From the NCBI GenBank assembly GCA_001899235.1, contig MKVR01000050.1, positions 242,765 through 306,764 of the forward strand: a stretch of DNA of 64,000 nt, in the 5' to 3' direction. Position numbers and translations under genes: made by a program. Positions within the stretch are counted from its first letter, which is position 1, and every line of letters begins with the position of its first letter. The DNA is from Nitrosospira sp. 56-18. GTDB taxonomy: Bacteria; Pseudomonadota; Gammaproteobacteria; Burkholderiales; Nitrosomonadaceae. Below the pieces are notes generated by a model that had not been told where the DNA came from, ran no database searches, and was given only the letters and a program-made list of their open reading frames with translations. Of this stretch, positions 43,792 to 52,306 are shown one piece after another.

Positions 43792-44070
43792 ATTTCCCCG
43801 GTTTTTCGGGTTACTTAAAAAACCTGAAATAATCTCCCCCGCTTCCCCTCCCCATTACGCCGTGACGTAAATGTGACGTAACTAGCCGTCAATCCCGGTG
43901 TGGCGGGTTGTCCACCACCAGAACAAGCGCAGGTTTTCCACCCAAATCCTGAGATGTTCAGTCAACAGGCGAGCATTGTTGGGGCGCATACGTCCCGCTA
44001 CGGGGTCGATCGTCCTTCGCAAGAAACTGCTCCACCCTTCGAAGTCGCGCCATTCGCGCATCCCGCGCCC

Positions 44071-44115
44071 CAAAGCCGCCGTCGCGCCAGTGGAGATTTG
44101 TTCCGCGCTTCCCCA
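44071..44115 (-). repeat. dispersed repeat B, one end
   Basis: Reverse complement GGGGAAGCGCGGAACAAATCTCCACTGGCGCGACGGCGGCTTTGGGG matches the left end at 28044 (GGAAGCGCTGAACAAATCCTCACTGGCGCGAC...ACTTTGCGGG). Confidence 0.7.
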
Positions 44116-44534
44116 ACGTAGTGCACGACTATCAGTATCGGGATTCCACCGGGGAATGTGGCTGGCAAAATGCTGCGCCGGGCCTGCATTCTTACCGAAG
44201 TTTCAGCCTGGAAGACGCGTGGATGTATGGGGGTGGTGGGATGTACGAGCGAGACATTACGTGCAGAATGAATATTTCTTGCGAGTGCGCTGGCACGCTA
44301 CGCTTTGGATGATGTCGCCAATAGGTTCCTACTGGAGGATGAGGAAAAGCCTGCCCTTCAAAACATCAGCTTAGACATTTTGGATGAAGTAATTGCACTG
44401 TTGTTTGAATGCGGATGTCTGCGAAACCGGAAAACTCACGGCACACCTGTGATAATTGATCAGGAGGCGTCGATGAATTAGGCAATTGTCTTGCGCTACC
44501 CTGGTATGCCGCGAAATACCCTGGTTGATACGGC

Positions 44535-44711
44535 ATGCATGAATATGCCATCAAGTTTGCGGTTGCGGCCAGAAATCTCGGTGAGAAAGAGGTTCAAAAG
44601 CTGTTCTCTATCGAGAACTCATATGTAGAAAACCACCCATCAAGCAGAAAAAAATTTATATATATTAATAATAAAAATTATGACCTTATGATCGCGACAA
44701 TACCCCCCTGA
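44535..44711 (+). CDS. hypothetical 58-aa protein (below ORF track cutoff)
   Basis: ATG-to-TGA frame: MHEYAIKFAVAARNLGEKEVQKLFSIENSYVENHPSSRKKFIYINNKNYDLMIATIPP*. Confidence 0.35.
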   Translation: MHEYAIKFAVAARNLGEKEVQKLFSIENSYVENHPSSRKKFIYINNKNYDLMIATIPP

Positions 44712-44935
44712 TGAGCTTAAGGGCTCATGTTCATCGTTTCCTGAAAGAGCTTTTCTGTCACATCATTCTGTCACAGTTCACCCCACTGAACGTCCACGAG
44801 GAAAAAACGAAAAATTTATTGAAAACTCGATACAACAGGCAGACGAATATAGAAGAGCAGAGAAGCGGCAATTCGGTGTAAATCGCACCGAAAGGACTCC
44901 TGTATCAATTCGCTTATCTATGCTATGAGGATAAA

Positions 44936-45520
44936 ATGAACAAGACGAAATTATTCCTATCAGCAGCATCGCTACTAAGCGGACACATGAATCCAGCGGT
45001 CGCCATCGGACCTGGCAATTTAGGAAATTTAAGCGGCCAAACCGTCTCTATCGGAAATACCTTTTCAGCTTCAAGCCAGGATTCGTATTTTAATGATGTA
45101 TACATATTCGATATCTCACCCCAATCTGCTGCGATAGGAACTACGGTCACCGTGAATTTCGATCTACCGTTCTTTCCCGGACCGGAGTTTCAATTATCAA
45201 ACAAGAATATCAAGTTCACTAACTCCACCGATACCATTACTTATGCCAGTGATAGCCAGGTAAATCCTCTTGATGACATTCTTTCCGTTTCCGCATTTCT
45301 ACCCGCTGCGCTGGATTATAGATTCGTTGTATCCGGAAACGTGACGGGTAATCTGGGGGGCAGCTACGCAGGCATCCTTCAGGCCCTCCCGATACCCGAG
45401 CCCGATACTCATGCCCTATTGCTGGCAGGTCTCGGGATGATTGGGCGCCATTTCACGTCGTTGCATGTCGATTTGAAACGGCGCCGTGACATAGCCAAAA
45501 AAACGTGGCAATGCAGGTAA
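44936..45520 (+). CDS. FxDxF-type PEP-CTERM protein with atypical C-terminus
   Basis: YFNDVYIFDISPQSAA (FxDxF-like), IPEPDTHALLLAGLGMIGRHFTSLHVDLKRRRDIAKKTWQCR. Confidence 0.8.
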   Translation: MNKTKLFLSAASLLSGHMNPAVAIGPGNLGNLSGQTVSIGNTFSASSQDSYFNDVYIFDISPQSAAIGTTVTVNFDLPFFPGPEFQLSNKNIKFTNSTDTITYASDSQVNPLDDILSVSAFLPAALDYRFVVSGNVTGNLGGSYAGILQALPIPEPDTHALLLAGLGMIGRHFTSLHVDLKRRRDIAKKTWQCR

Positions 45521-45530
45521 GTAAATGGGA

Positions 45531-46100
45531 TTATTTATGAATACCGCGACGACGGATGACAGCACCCATCAAACCCAGACCAGCCAGCAGCATGGCGAAG
45601 CTTTCCGGTTCGGGAATGGGAGATACGGCGCTGATCGATCCAGTATAGATCCCGCCCAGCGAACCGTCCACGACACCGCCCACGCTGAGATAGGCGCCGC
45701 CGGTGATGGGCTGATCCCATGTCAGGCTGATATGATTCTGCGTATTGCCAGCGGATGGAAGTACAACCGACTTAAGAACCTGGTCGTCGCCCCCTCCAAA
45801 AGCATTGTCAGCTCCAAAGCTGACCAGCGAAATTGTGGACAATACCGTGTTCAAGGTACCGGCGGATCCGAGATCCAACGGGAAATTGACCACACTATAG
45901 CCCGAACCTGCATTAGGCTGCTCCAGGGTAAAGGTGAATATGTCGCTGAAGCTTGAACTGCCTCCAATTACCGATCCCGTAAAGGTGGTGGGCGCACTGG
46001 CGCTCACCATTCCAAGATCAGTGGTTGTAGCATTTGCGCCCATGCTTGCACCCGCCAGCAGAGCGATACCTACTGCCCGCTTCAAAGTAGAATTAACCAT
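45531..46100 (-). CDS. FxDxF-family PEP-CTERM protein
   Basis: Signal peptide; SFSDIFTFTL; C-terminal PIPEPESFAMLLAGLGLMGAVIRRRGIHK. Confidence 0.9.
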   Translation of the reverse strand: MVNSTLKRAVGIALLAGASMGANATTTDLGMVSASAPTTFTGSVIGGSSSFSDIFTFTLEQPNAGSGYSVVNFPLDLGSAGTLNTVLSTISLVSFGADNAFGGGDDQVLKSVVLPSAGNTQNHISLTWDQPITGGAYLSVGGVVDGSLGGIYTGSISAVSPIPEPESFAMLLAGLGLMGAVIRRRGIHK

Positions 46101-46186
46101 AACTTTTGCCTCCTAATTAGTATTTACAACTTGGTACGACACAATACGACTACACGACAAACTTCTCTTACTAGCACACTCACATA

Positions 46187-46343
46187 CGGGTTTGGCGCTC
46201 CGACTGCCATCGACTAGCCAAAACCCGATTTGATCAGCACTTCATACGAGTTCTGGAAGAACACCAGACGCAAAAACTCGTAGGGAGAAGGTTACGCTTT
46301 ATATCGACAGGGTCAATAGACCTATCGGACTAGCGACGATATA
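46187..46343. promoter_or_regulatory. three consecutive inverted repeats upstream of the FxDxF gene (45531-46100)
   Basis: CGGGTTTGGC/GCCAAAACCCG (46187-46227); ACGAGTT/AACTCGT (46246-46281) enclosing CTGG/CCAG; TATATCG/CGATATA (46300-46343). Confidence 0.5.
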
Positions 46344-46464
46344 GTCACGTCAAAACAGAACTTTAAGTAAAAAAACACAATTAAAAGGACCGGGAATTGC
46401 CGCTTTAATTGGGCGGGATGCGGGGAGACGGGATTGATGCCTTCGTTAGAAGTCCGGCAAGGGC

Positions 46465-46788
46465 AGACCGCCCGCAAAGCCCTCTCCCATAAAGGCCGCG
46501 GCAAAAGTCGGGCAGGGCGTTGGGTGGACCTTCACAGGCGAGGCGATTCTCCCGGAAGAAGTTGCCATCCCCCGCGACGGGCTGTTGGCAACCCGCCTGG
46601 TCTTTGGCGCGGTCAAGTATCCTACTCCTGCACGACCCCACTTCGCAAAGCCCCTCGGACCCCGCTCAGAGAGCCATGGCGCTATGCCCACAGCGTCGCA
46701 AGTCTGCCCGGCCAGAACCTTGTCGCGCGCCTATCATTTCGATTCGCCATCGATGCGTACTGCGAGGACTTATTCAGGGCTTCCTTAA
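46465..46788. repeat. dispersed repeat B, diverged/partial copy ending in TTAA
   Basis: CCGCAAAGCCCTCTCCCATAAAGGCCGCGGCAAAA resembles 28154-28193; right end GCGAGGACTTATTCAGGGCTTCCTTAA resembles the terminal repeat at 28436-28462. Confidence 0.6.
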
Positions 46789-48257
46789 CGTTGATCTCGT
46801 TGATCTCTGCCGTATATATCGTCAAAACGCACAATATCGTCTTCGCCCAGATACGACCCTGACTGAACTTCGATCATCTCCAGCGGCACGCAGCCCGGAT
46901 TTTCCAGACGATGCCGCGTGCCCAACGGGATAAAGGTCGATTCGTTCTCGGACACCAGAAAACTCGTATCGCCACGCGTCACCTGTGCAGTTCCTCGCAC
47001 CACGATCCAGTGCTCCGCCCGATGATGATGCATTTGCAATGACAATGCGGCGCCCGGCTTTACGACAATGCGCTTCACCTGGAAGCGTTCGCCGATATCG
47101 ATTCCGTCGTACGAGCCCCAGGGACGAAAAACTTTTCGATGCAATTGCCCTTCTGGCCGCTCCTCCCGCTTTAGGTTATCGACGATCTGCTTGACATCCT
47201 GCGCTTTTTCCAGCGGCGCAACCAGGACAGCGTCCGGTGTTTCTATCACCACCATATTCTCTGTTCCCACGCATGCCACCAACCGATGCTCGGACATCAC
47301 CAGCATATTGCGGCAGTCATGCAGGAGCACATCTCCCTGGGCCACATTGCCCGAATCGTTTTTCGGCAGAACCTTCCATAGGGAATCCCATGCCCCCACA
47401 TCGGACCATCCGGCCGATAGGGGAATCACGATTCCACCGGGCAATGAGGACTCCCGGTCGACGGCAATACGCTCCATCACGGCATAATCGATCGAGTCGC
47501 TTGGGCAACCGGCAAATTCTTCTTTTTTTACCCGTATAAAGTCTCCATCAACCGACCGATGAGTCCATGCATTTCGGCAAGCAGCCAGAATATCGTTTCG
47601 GCAAATTTCCATGGAAGAAAGCCACACCGAGGTCCGCATCATGAACAAGCCGCTATTCCAGAAATAAGAACCGGCATCGAGATAGGTCTTCGCGCTGGCC
47701 ACGTCCGGTTTCTCGGCAAACCGGACAATCCGATATGCGTGGTCTTTGGATGACTCTGGTGGTACAGGCTGCCCGGCCTGAATATAGCCGTATCCTGTTT
47801 CGGGGGATTCAGGTATGACTCCAAATGTGACGATCATTCCCTGAGCCGCAAATCCTATCCCGCTGGATACCACTTCCTGGAATTTCTGCACATCCACGAT
47901 GACGTGGTCCGCAGGCATGACGAGCAGTATCGGATCGCTTTTTTCCTGTTCCGCCGCGAGTGCCGCCAGCGTCAAAGCAGGAGCAGTATTGCGTCCAGCC
48001 GGCTCCAGCACGATCGTCCCCCGTTTGCCCATCAGCCGCAACTGCTCAGCTATGACAAAACGGTATTCTTCATTGCATACGATCAACGGAGCTCCAACCT
48101 CTACGTTGGCCAATCCATCCATGCGGCGCACCGTGGCCTGCAATAGGGAATCTTCTCCGGTAAGCGGCAATAGCTGTTTCGGATACTTCTCGCGAGACAA
48201 CGGCCATAATCGTGTTCCGGAACCGCCGGATAGCACCACAGGAATTAATGATTGCAT
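46785..48257 (-). CDS. manC: mannose-1-phosphate guanylyltransferase/mannose-6-phosphate isomerase
   Basis: LIPVVLSGGSGTRLWPLSREKYPKQLLPL; C-terminal RPWGSYDGIDIGERFQVKRIVVKPGAALSLQMHHHRAEHWIVVRGTA. Confidence 0.95.
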   Translation of the reverse strand: MQSLIPVVLSGGSGTRLWPLSREKYPKQLLPLTGEDSLLQATVRRMDGLANVEVGAPLIVCNEEYRFVIAEQLRLMGKRGTIVLEPAGRNTAPALTLAALAAEQEKSDPILLVMPADHVIVDVQKFQEVVSSGIGFAAQGMIVTFGVIPESPETGYGYIQAGQPVPPESSKDHAYRIVRFAEKPDVASAKTYLDAGSYFWNSGLFMMRTSVWLSSMEICRNDILAACRNAWTHRSVDGDFIRVKKEEFAGCPSDSIDYAVMERIAVDRESSLPGGIVIPLSAGWSDVGAWDSLWKVLPKNDSGNVAQGDVLLHDCRNMLVMSEHRLVACVGTENMVVIETPDAVLVAPLEKAQDVKQIVDNLKREERPEGQLHRKVFRPWGSYDGIDIGERFQVKRIVVKPGAALSLQMHHHRAEHWIVVRGTAQVTRGDTSFLVSENESTFIPLGTRHRLENPGCVPLEMIEVQSGSYLGEDDIVRFDDIYGRDQRDQR

Positions 48258-48324
48258 ATGAAAAATGGTCGAGAAATAACTTGAATGGCGCGAGCACGCC
48301 CCAACGGCATAAGTTTAACTGGTA

Positions 48325-49401
48325 CTACTCCGCATTAGTAGAATGCGCGGAAAGGAATCTACTGAGCATCTCCTGGTTCTTGACACCATACCCATTTGGA
48401 TTGCCTTCCTGCCAGCGCCAGGCATCGGCGCACATTTCATTTAAACCACGTTGCGCCTTCCATCCGAGCAGATTGAATGCCAGCGCCGGATCAGCATAGC
48501 ATGATGCGATGTCGCCCGGGCGACGTGGCGCGATTTTATAGGGAACCGGCCGGCCGCTTGCCTGCTCGAAGGCATGCACCATCTCCAGAACGCTGTAGCC
48601 TATGCCTGTACCCAAATTGATCGTCATACAACTGCCAGCATCGATTTCGAGTGAGCTCAGGGCCTCCAGAATTTTGATATGCCCCACGGCCAAATCCACT
48701 ACATGGATATAGTCGCGCACCCCGGTTCCATCGGGAGTGGGATAATCATCTCCCCAGACATTGAGAAATTCTCTCCGCCCTATCGCCACCTGGGAGACAA
48801 AAGGCATGAGGTTATTGGGCATTCCCTGCGGATCCTCTCCTATCAAGCCGCTGGAATGTGCGCCGACGGGATTGAAATAACGCAGGATGCCGCAACGCCA
48901 GGTGTTATTGCTGCGGTGCAGATCCCGTAATATTTCTTCAATCATCAGTTTGCTGCGGCCGTAGGGATTGGTAGCGGAAAGCGGATGATCTTCGGTTAAC
49001 GGCAGCCGTTGCGGATCACCGTAAACCGTAGCGGATGAACTGAATACCACCGTATGCACGCCACTTTCTTCCATGGCTTCCAGCAGACGAATGCTGCCAA
49101 CCACGTTGTTATCGTAATATGACAAAGGCTGTTCCACCGACTCTCCTACCGCCTTGAGCCCCGCGAAATGAATGACAGCCTCCGCCTTGCTGCTACACAA
49201 CGCTGCCGTTAGTGCGGCACGATCCCGACAATCGCCGGGGATAACTTGCAGTTTCTTGCCGGTAATGGCCTCCACTCGGGATAAAGCCTCTGGATGACTG
49301 TTGCAGAAGTTATCGAACACCGCCACCTCGAAACCTGCATTCAGCAGTTCCAGACAGGTATGCGATCCTATATAACCTGCTCCACCCGTTACAAGAATCA
49401 T
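48325..49401 (-). CDS. galE: UDP-glucose 4-epimerase
   Basis: [73 protein letters not shown]. Confidence 0.95.
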   Translation of the reverse strand: MILVTGGAGYIGSHTCLELLNAGFEVAVFDNFCNSHPEALSRVEAITGKKLQVIPGDCRDRAALTAALCSSKAEAVIHFAGLKAVGESVEQPLSYYDNNVVGSIRLLEAMEESGVHTVVFSSSATVYGDPQRLPLTEDHPLSATNPYGRSKLMIEEILRDLHRSNNTWRCGILRYFNPVGAHSSGLIGEDPQGMPNNLMPFVSQVAIGRREFLNVWGDDYPTPDGTGVRDYIHVVDLAVGHIKILEALSSLEIDAGSCMTINLGTGIGYSVLEMVHAFEQASGRPVPYKIAPRRPGDIASCYADPALAFNLLGWKAQRGLNEMCADAWRWQEGNPNGYGVKNQEMLSRFLSAHSTNAE

Positions 49402-49429
49402 TTGGAGGCTCTTGTTGATGTCAAGATAT

Positions 49430-49510
49430 AAACCTAAATCCGGTAGCTGACCGCTCTTTTTTGGTTTAAAACCGTGAGCCACAAAGACTTTCGCGATACT
49501 CGACGTTCAC
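49430..49510 (+). repeat. dispersed repeat A, copy 2
   Basis: AACCTAAATCCGGTAGCTGACCGCTC...CCACAAAGACTTTCGCGATACTCGACGTTCA, same orientation as 9870-9951. Confidence 0.8.
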
Positions 49511-49574
49511 CTATATGGTCCGCTGCGTCTCTCATCGGATGATCCATATCATCGCTATTTGAAGTTAATTATCA

Positions 49575-50687
49575 CTAGCCTGCAAGCTCCGCCGCCAGAA
49601 TCGCAACGATCCGCTCCGCCGCCTTTCCATCCCACAGATGAGGTCGTTGCCCCCGCTTACCCTCGCCAAGCAGCACCTTGCGTGTTTCCGCAACGATATT
49701 CACTGGATCCGTGCCAGCCAGCACGTTGGAGCCTTGCTCCACGGTAACGGGGCGTTCAGTATTGTTGCGAATGGTAATACAAGGTACGCCCATCGCCGTG
49801 GTTTCCTCCTGTAAACCTCCACTGTCTGTCAGAACGACCGTCGCATCTTTCCATAAATTCAGGAATGGCATATACGCCTGCGGGCCAACGAGCGTGATCT
49901 TCGGTCCCAATTCGATACCGAATTTTTCCAGATTGCCTTGCGTACGAGGATGTACCGGAAAAATCAAAGGCAACTCGCACGAGATCTCTTTCAGCGCCCC
50001 GCAAATCCGCGCCATTGTGCCCGGATCATCGACGTTGCCTGGGCGATGCAAGGTCACCACTCCGTAACGCCCCTCATTCGCCAGATTCGCTGCCTTGAAT
50101 CTGCTTGTGTCATATGCCGAAGTATCGGTGCTCGCCAATCGTTCGACCTGATAGAGCAAATTATCCACCATGACGTGTCCGACATAATGAATCGATGAGG
50201 CATCCTTGCCTTCGCGCTTCAGGTTCTCTATCCCGCTGGGCTCTGTAACGAAAAATAAATCGGAAATACTATCGGTGACGATGCGGTTGATTTCTTCCGG
50301 CATGGTCATATCCCCGCTGCGCAATCCGGCCTCGACATGGGATACCGGGATATTCAGTTTCTTGGCAACGATGGAACACGCCAATGTCGAGTTTACATCC
50401 CCGACCACTAGGACGGCATCCGGCCGGTCAGACTGGCACAGTTCTTCAAAAGCCACCATTATTTTGGCTGTCTGCTGCGAGTGGCTGCCACCTCCCGCCG
50501 CCATGAAAATATCTGGCTCGGGTATGCCCAGTTCCTCAAAAAACACGTCGTTCATCTGGTAGTCATAATGCTGGCCCGTATGAACAATGCTGTAGGCCAA
50601 ACTTCCATTTGCCTGCAAGGCGCGAACGATGGGCGCGATCTTCATGAAGTTGGGACGAGCCCCGGCAACGAGGTATATTTTTTTCAT
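49575..50687 (-). CDS. wecB: UDP-N-acetylglucosamine 2-epimerase (non-hydrolyzing)
   Basis: KKIYLVAGARPNFMKIAPIVRAL, HTGQHYDYQMNDVFF, VVGDVNSTLA, SHVEAGLRSGDMTMPEEINR. Confidence 0.94.
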   Translation of the reverse strand: MKKIYLVAGARPNFMKIAPIVRALQANGSLAYSIVHTGQHYDYQMNDVFFEELGIPEPDIFMAAGGGSHSQQTAKIMVAFEELCQSDRPDAVLVVGDVNSTLACSIVAKKLNIPVSHVEAGLRSGDMTMPEEINRIVTDSISDLFFVTEPSGIENLKREGKDASSIHYVGHVMVDNLLYQVERLASTDTSAYDTSRFKAANLANEGRYGVVTLHRPGNVDDPGTMARICGALKEISCELPLIFPVHPRTQGNLEKFGIELGPKITLVGPQAYMPFLNLWKDATVVLTDSGGLQEETTAMGVPCITIRNNTERPVTVEQGSNVLAGTDPVNIVAETRKVLLGEGKRGQRPHLWDGKAAERIVAILAAELAG

Positions 50688-51658
50688 CCTTGCCTGCTAT
50701 TTTTCCCTGAAAATCTGAAACGGCGAATTTGGCAAGCAAAACTGATGCCCATCAGGCCGGTAATCATCATGAAATAGACATTTGGTTCGGGAACGGCCGA
50801 CAGGGACATGGTTTGAAATGTTTCCTTGCCGTCACCGATTTTCACCCCGGTCGAATAAACACTCATGTGCGGCCATTCCACGCTCGGCGTGCCATATATG
50901 CCGCTTTTAAACCATAAACCACCTTCATCATTGAAAGTATTGATATGATTTCTTTCCTGATAAAGAAGAACGCCGTCCTTCCAGAATTCAAGAAAACCCG
51001 TATTATCACCCGCCCATTTTACATGAAGATCTAGGTGCACCCAACGATCGGTCGCAAGCGTCCATGAAGCCAGTTCACGCACCTCGTAATCCACATGTGC
51101 AACAGGAGTGATACCGGAGGGTGAAGTAATACGGTCGTAGTCAAAGGCGTTAATGAGGCTTACTTTATCGTCTTTGACTGCTACTGCAAGAGTTGGCCTT
51201 CGCAGATCGCTTTCTCCTTTATCTGGCGTGTCGTGTACCTGGGCGATAATGTTGCCGTCATGCACATCGTTCCACTTGGCGGGCAGATAATATCCCCAAG
51301 AATACCAGCGCTCCGACCCCATGGGATCTTTTGGCGCGCTGACTTCGGAACGGAACCCTCCGTTTGTCCGCAGATCACCCAGGAAGCGGGTTGCCAACAT
51401 GACGGATTGACCGGAGCCCGCCGGGTCAAGCTGCTTTTCGATTCGGCCCGGGATTCCAAAAGGGGCCAAAACGCCTACCGGGGCGTATCCATCCGCCTCC
51501 ACTACCCAGTAACGGGAAAAATCTCCCTTGCTGAGTCGCCCGTCAAAGACCATGTCGGCACAGGCGGAACGCATAAAGGCAAGCAGTAGCATGCCGCCAC
51601 AAATCAGCTGGAATTTTCTGATACGAGTCATCTCTGAAATTTTCAACATCAAGCGCAC
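50684..51658 (-). CDS. heparin-lyase-I-like polysaccharide lyase domain protein with PEP-CTERM-type C-terminus
   Basis: FRSEVSAPKDPMGSERWYSWGYYLPAKWNDVHDGNIIAQVHDTPD...; C-terminal VPEPNVYFMMITGLMGISFACQIRRFRF. Confidence 0.72.
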   Translation of the reverse strand: MRLMLKISEMTRIRKFQLICGGMLLLAFMRSACADMVFDGRLSKGDFSRYWVVEADGYAPVGVLAPFGIPGRIEKQLDPAGSGQSVMLATRFLGDLRTNGGFRSEVSAPKDPMGSERWYSWGYYLPAKWNDVHDGNIIAQVHDTPDKGESDLRRPTLAVAVKDDKVSLINAFDYDRITSPSGITPVAHVDYEVRELASWTLATDRWVHLDLHVKWAGDNTGFLEFWKDGVLLYQERNHINTFNDEGGLWFKSGIYGTPSVEWPHMSVYSTGVKIGDGKETFQTMSLSAVPEPNVYFMMITGLMGISFACQIRRFRFSGKNSRQG

Positions 51659-51927
51659 TCCATAATCTCTACCCTTTCATGCAGGAAGTTTGAAAAAACA
51701 ACGACAAATCTGATAACCGGATGGAATGGGCAACCCGCTTTCACCGGTTGCTCCGAATAAAAGTAAAACAGCGGCACAGAAACACATCACTACGATGATT
51801 CAGAATTGGAATCGAGGGAGCGCTGCTTCCCGACAAACTGACCAACTGAACAGGTCGAGTAAAAATACCAGAACCCCAGGCGAGAGCCAGGACTGTGACT
51901 GAACCAGGGAACCCTCGAGAAGTTCAG

Positions 51928-51960
51928 GGAAGCGCTGAATAAATGGCGCACAAGGCAACG
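51928..51960. repeat. dispersed repeat B terminal-repeat-like sequence
   Basis: GGGAAGCGCTGAATAAATGGCGC resembles GGAAGCGCTGAACAAATCCTC at 28044; the interior differs. Confidence 0.45.
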
Positions 51961-52306
51961 ACGCTTCGTGGCGCAGCGAGAAGCAGCCTCTTCCTATGGA
52001 GAAGGCCGCCCAGTAGCAAGAGTAGACTATTAGGCTATAGGTCATGCGCCGCTGCCTGATTCCCCATTTCACGGGGTCTCTCATCCAGCTGCGGGATGAC
52101 TTGCCGTCCTTTCGCATCGCAGGCCCTCGCTACGTTGCTTCAGGAGTCACTCAAAGCTCTACCAGACGATCAATATGATGAGCTAATTCGTTCTGTCGGC
52201 CAAGTAATGGTGAACCAGAGGCCGCATTACTTCCTGGCGCTATAAACCCACTGCAGGCCAGATGAACGGCCTCACTTGTTTGTCATTCAGCGACCTGGCT
52301 TTCGAG

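Noticed and set aside
51800-52117. 105-aa minus-strand ORF
   Set aside because: Intergenic, overlaps repeat-like sequence, no recognisable domain and no operon context.
52141-52245. Short plus-strand reading frame LQESLKALPDDQYDELIRSVGQVMVNQRPHYFLAL*
   Set aside because: Protein-like and possibly the tail of a decayed gene, but no start and no family I can name; too short to call.
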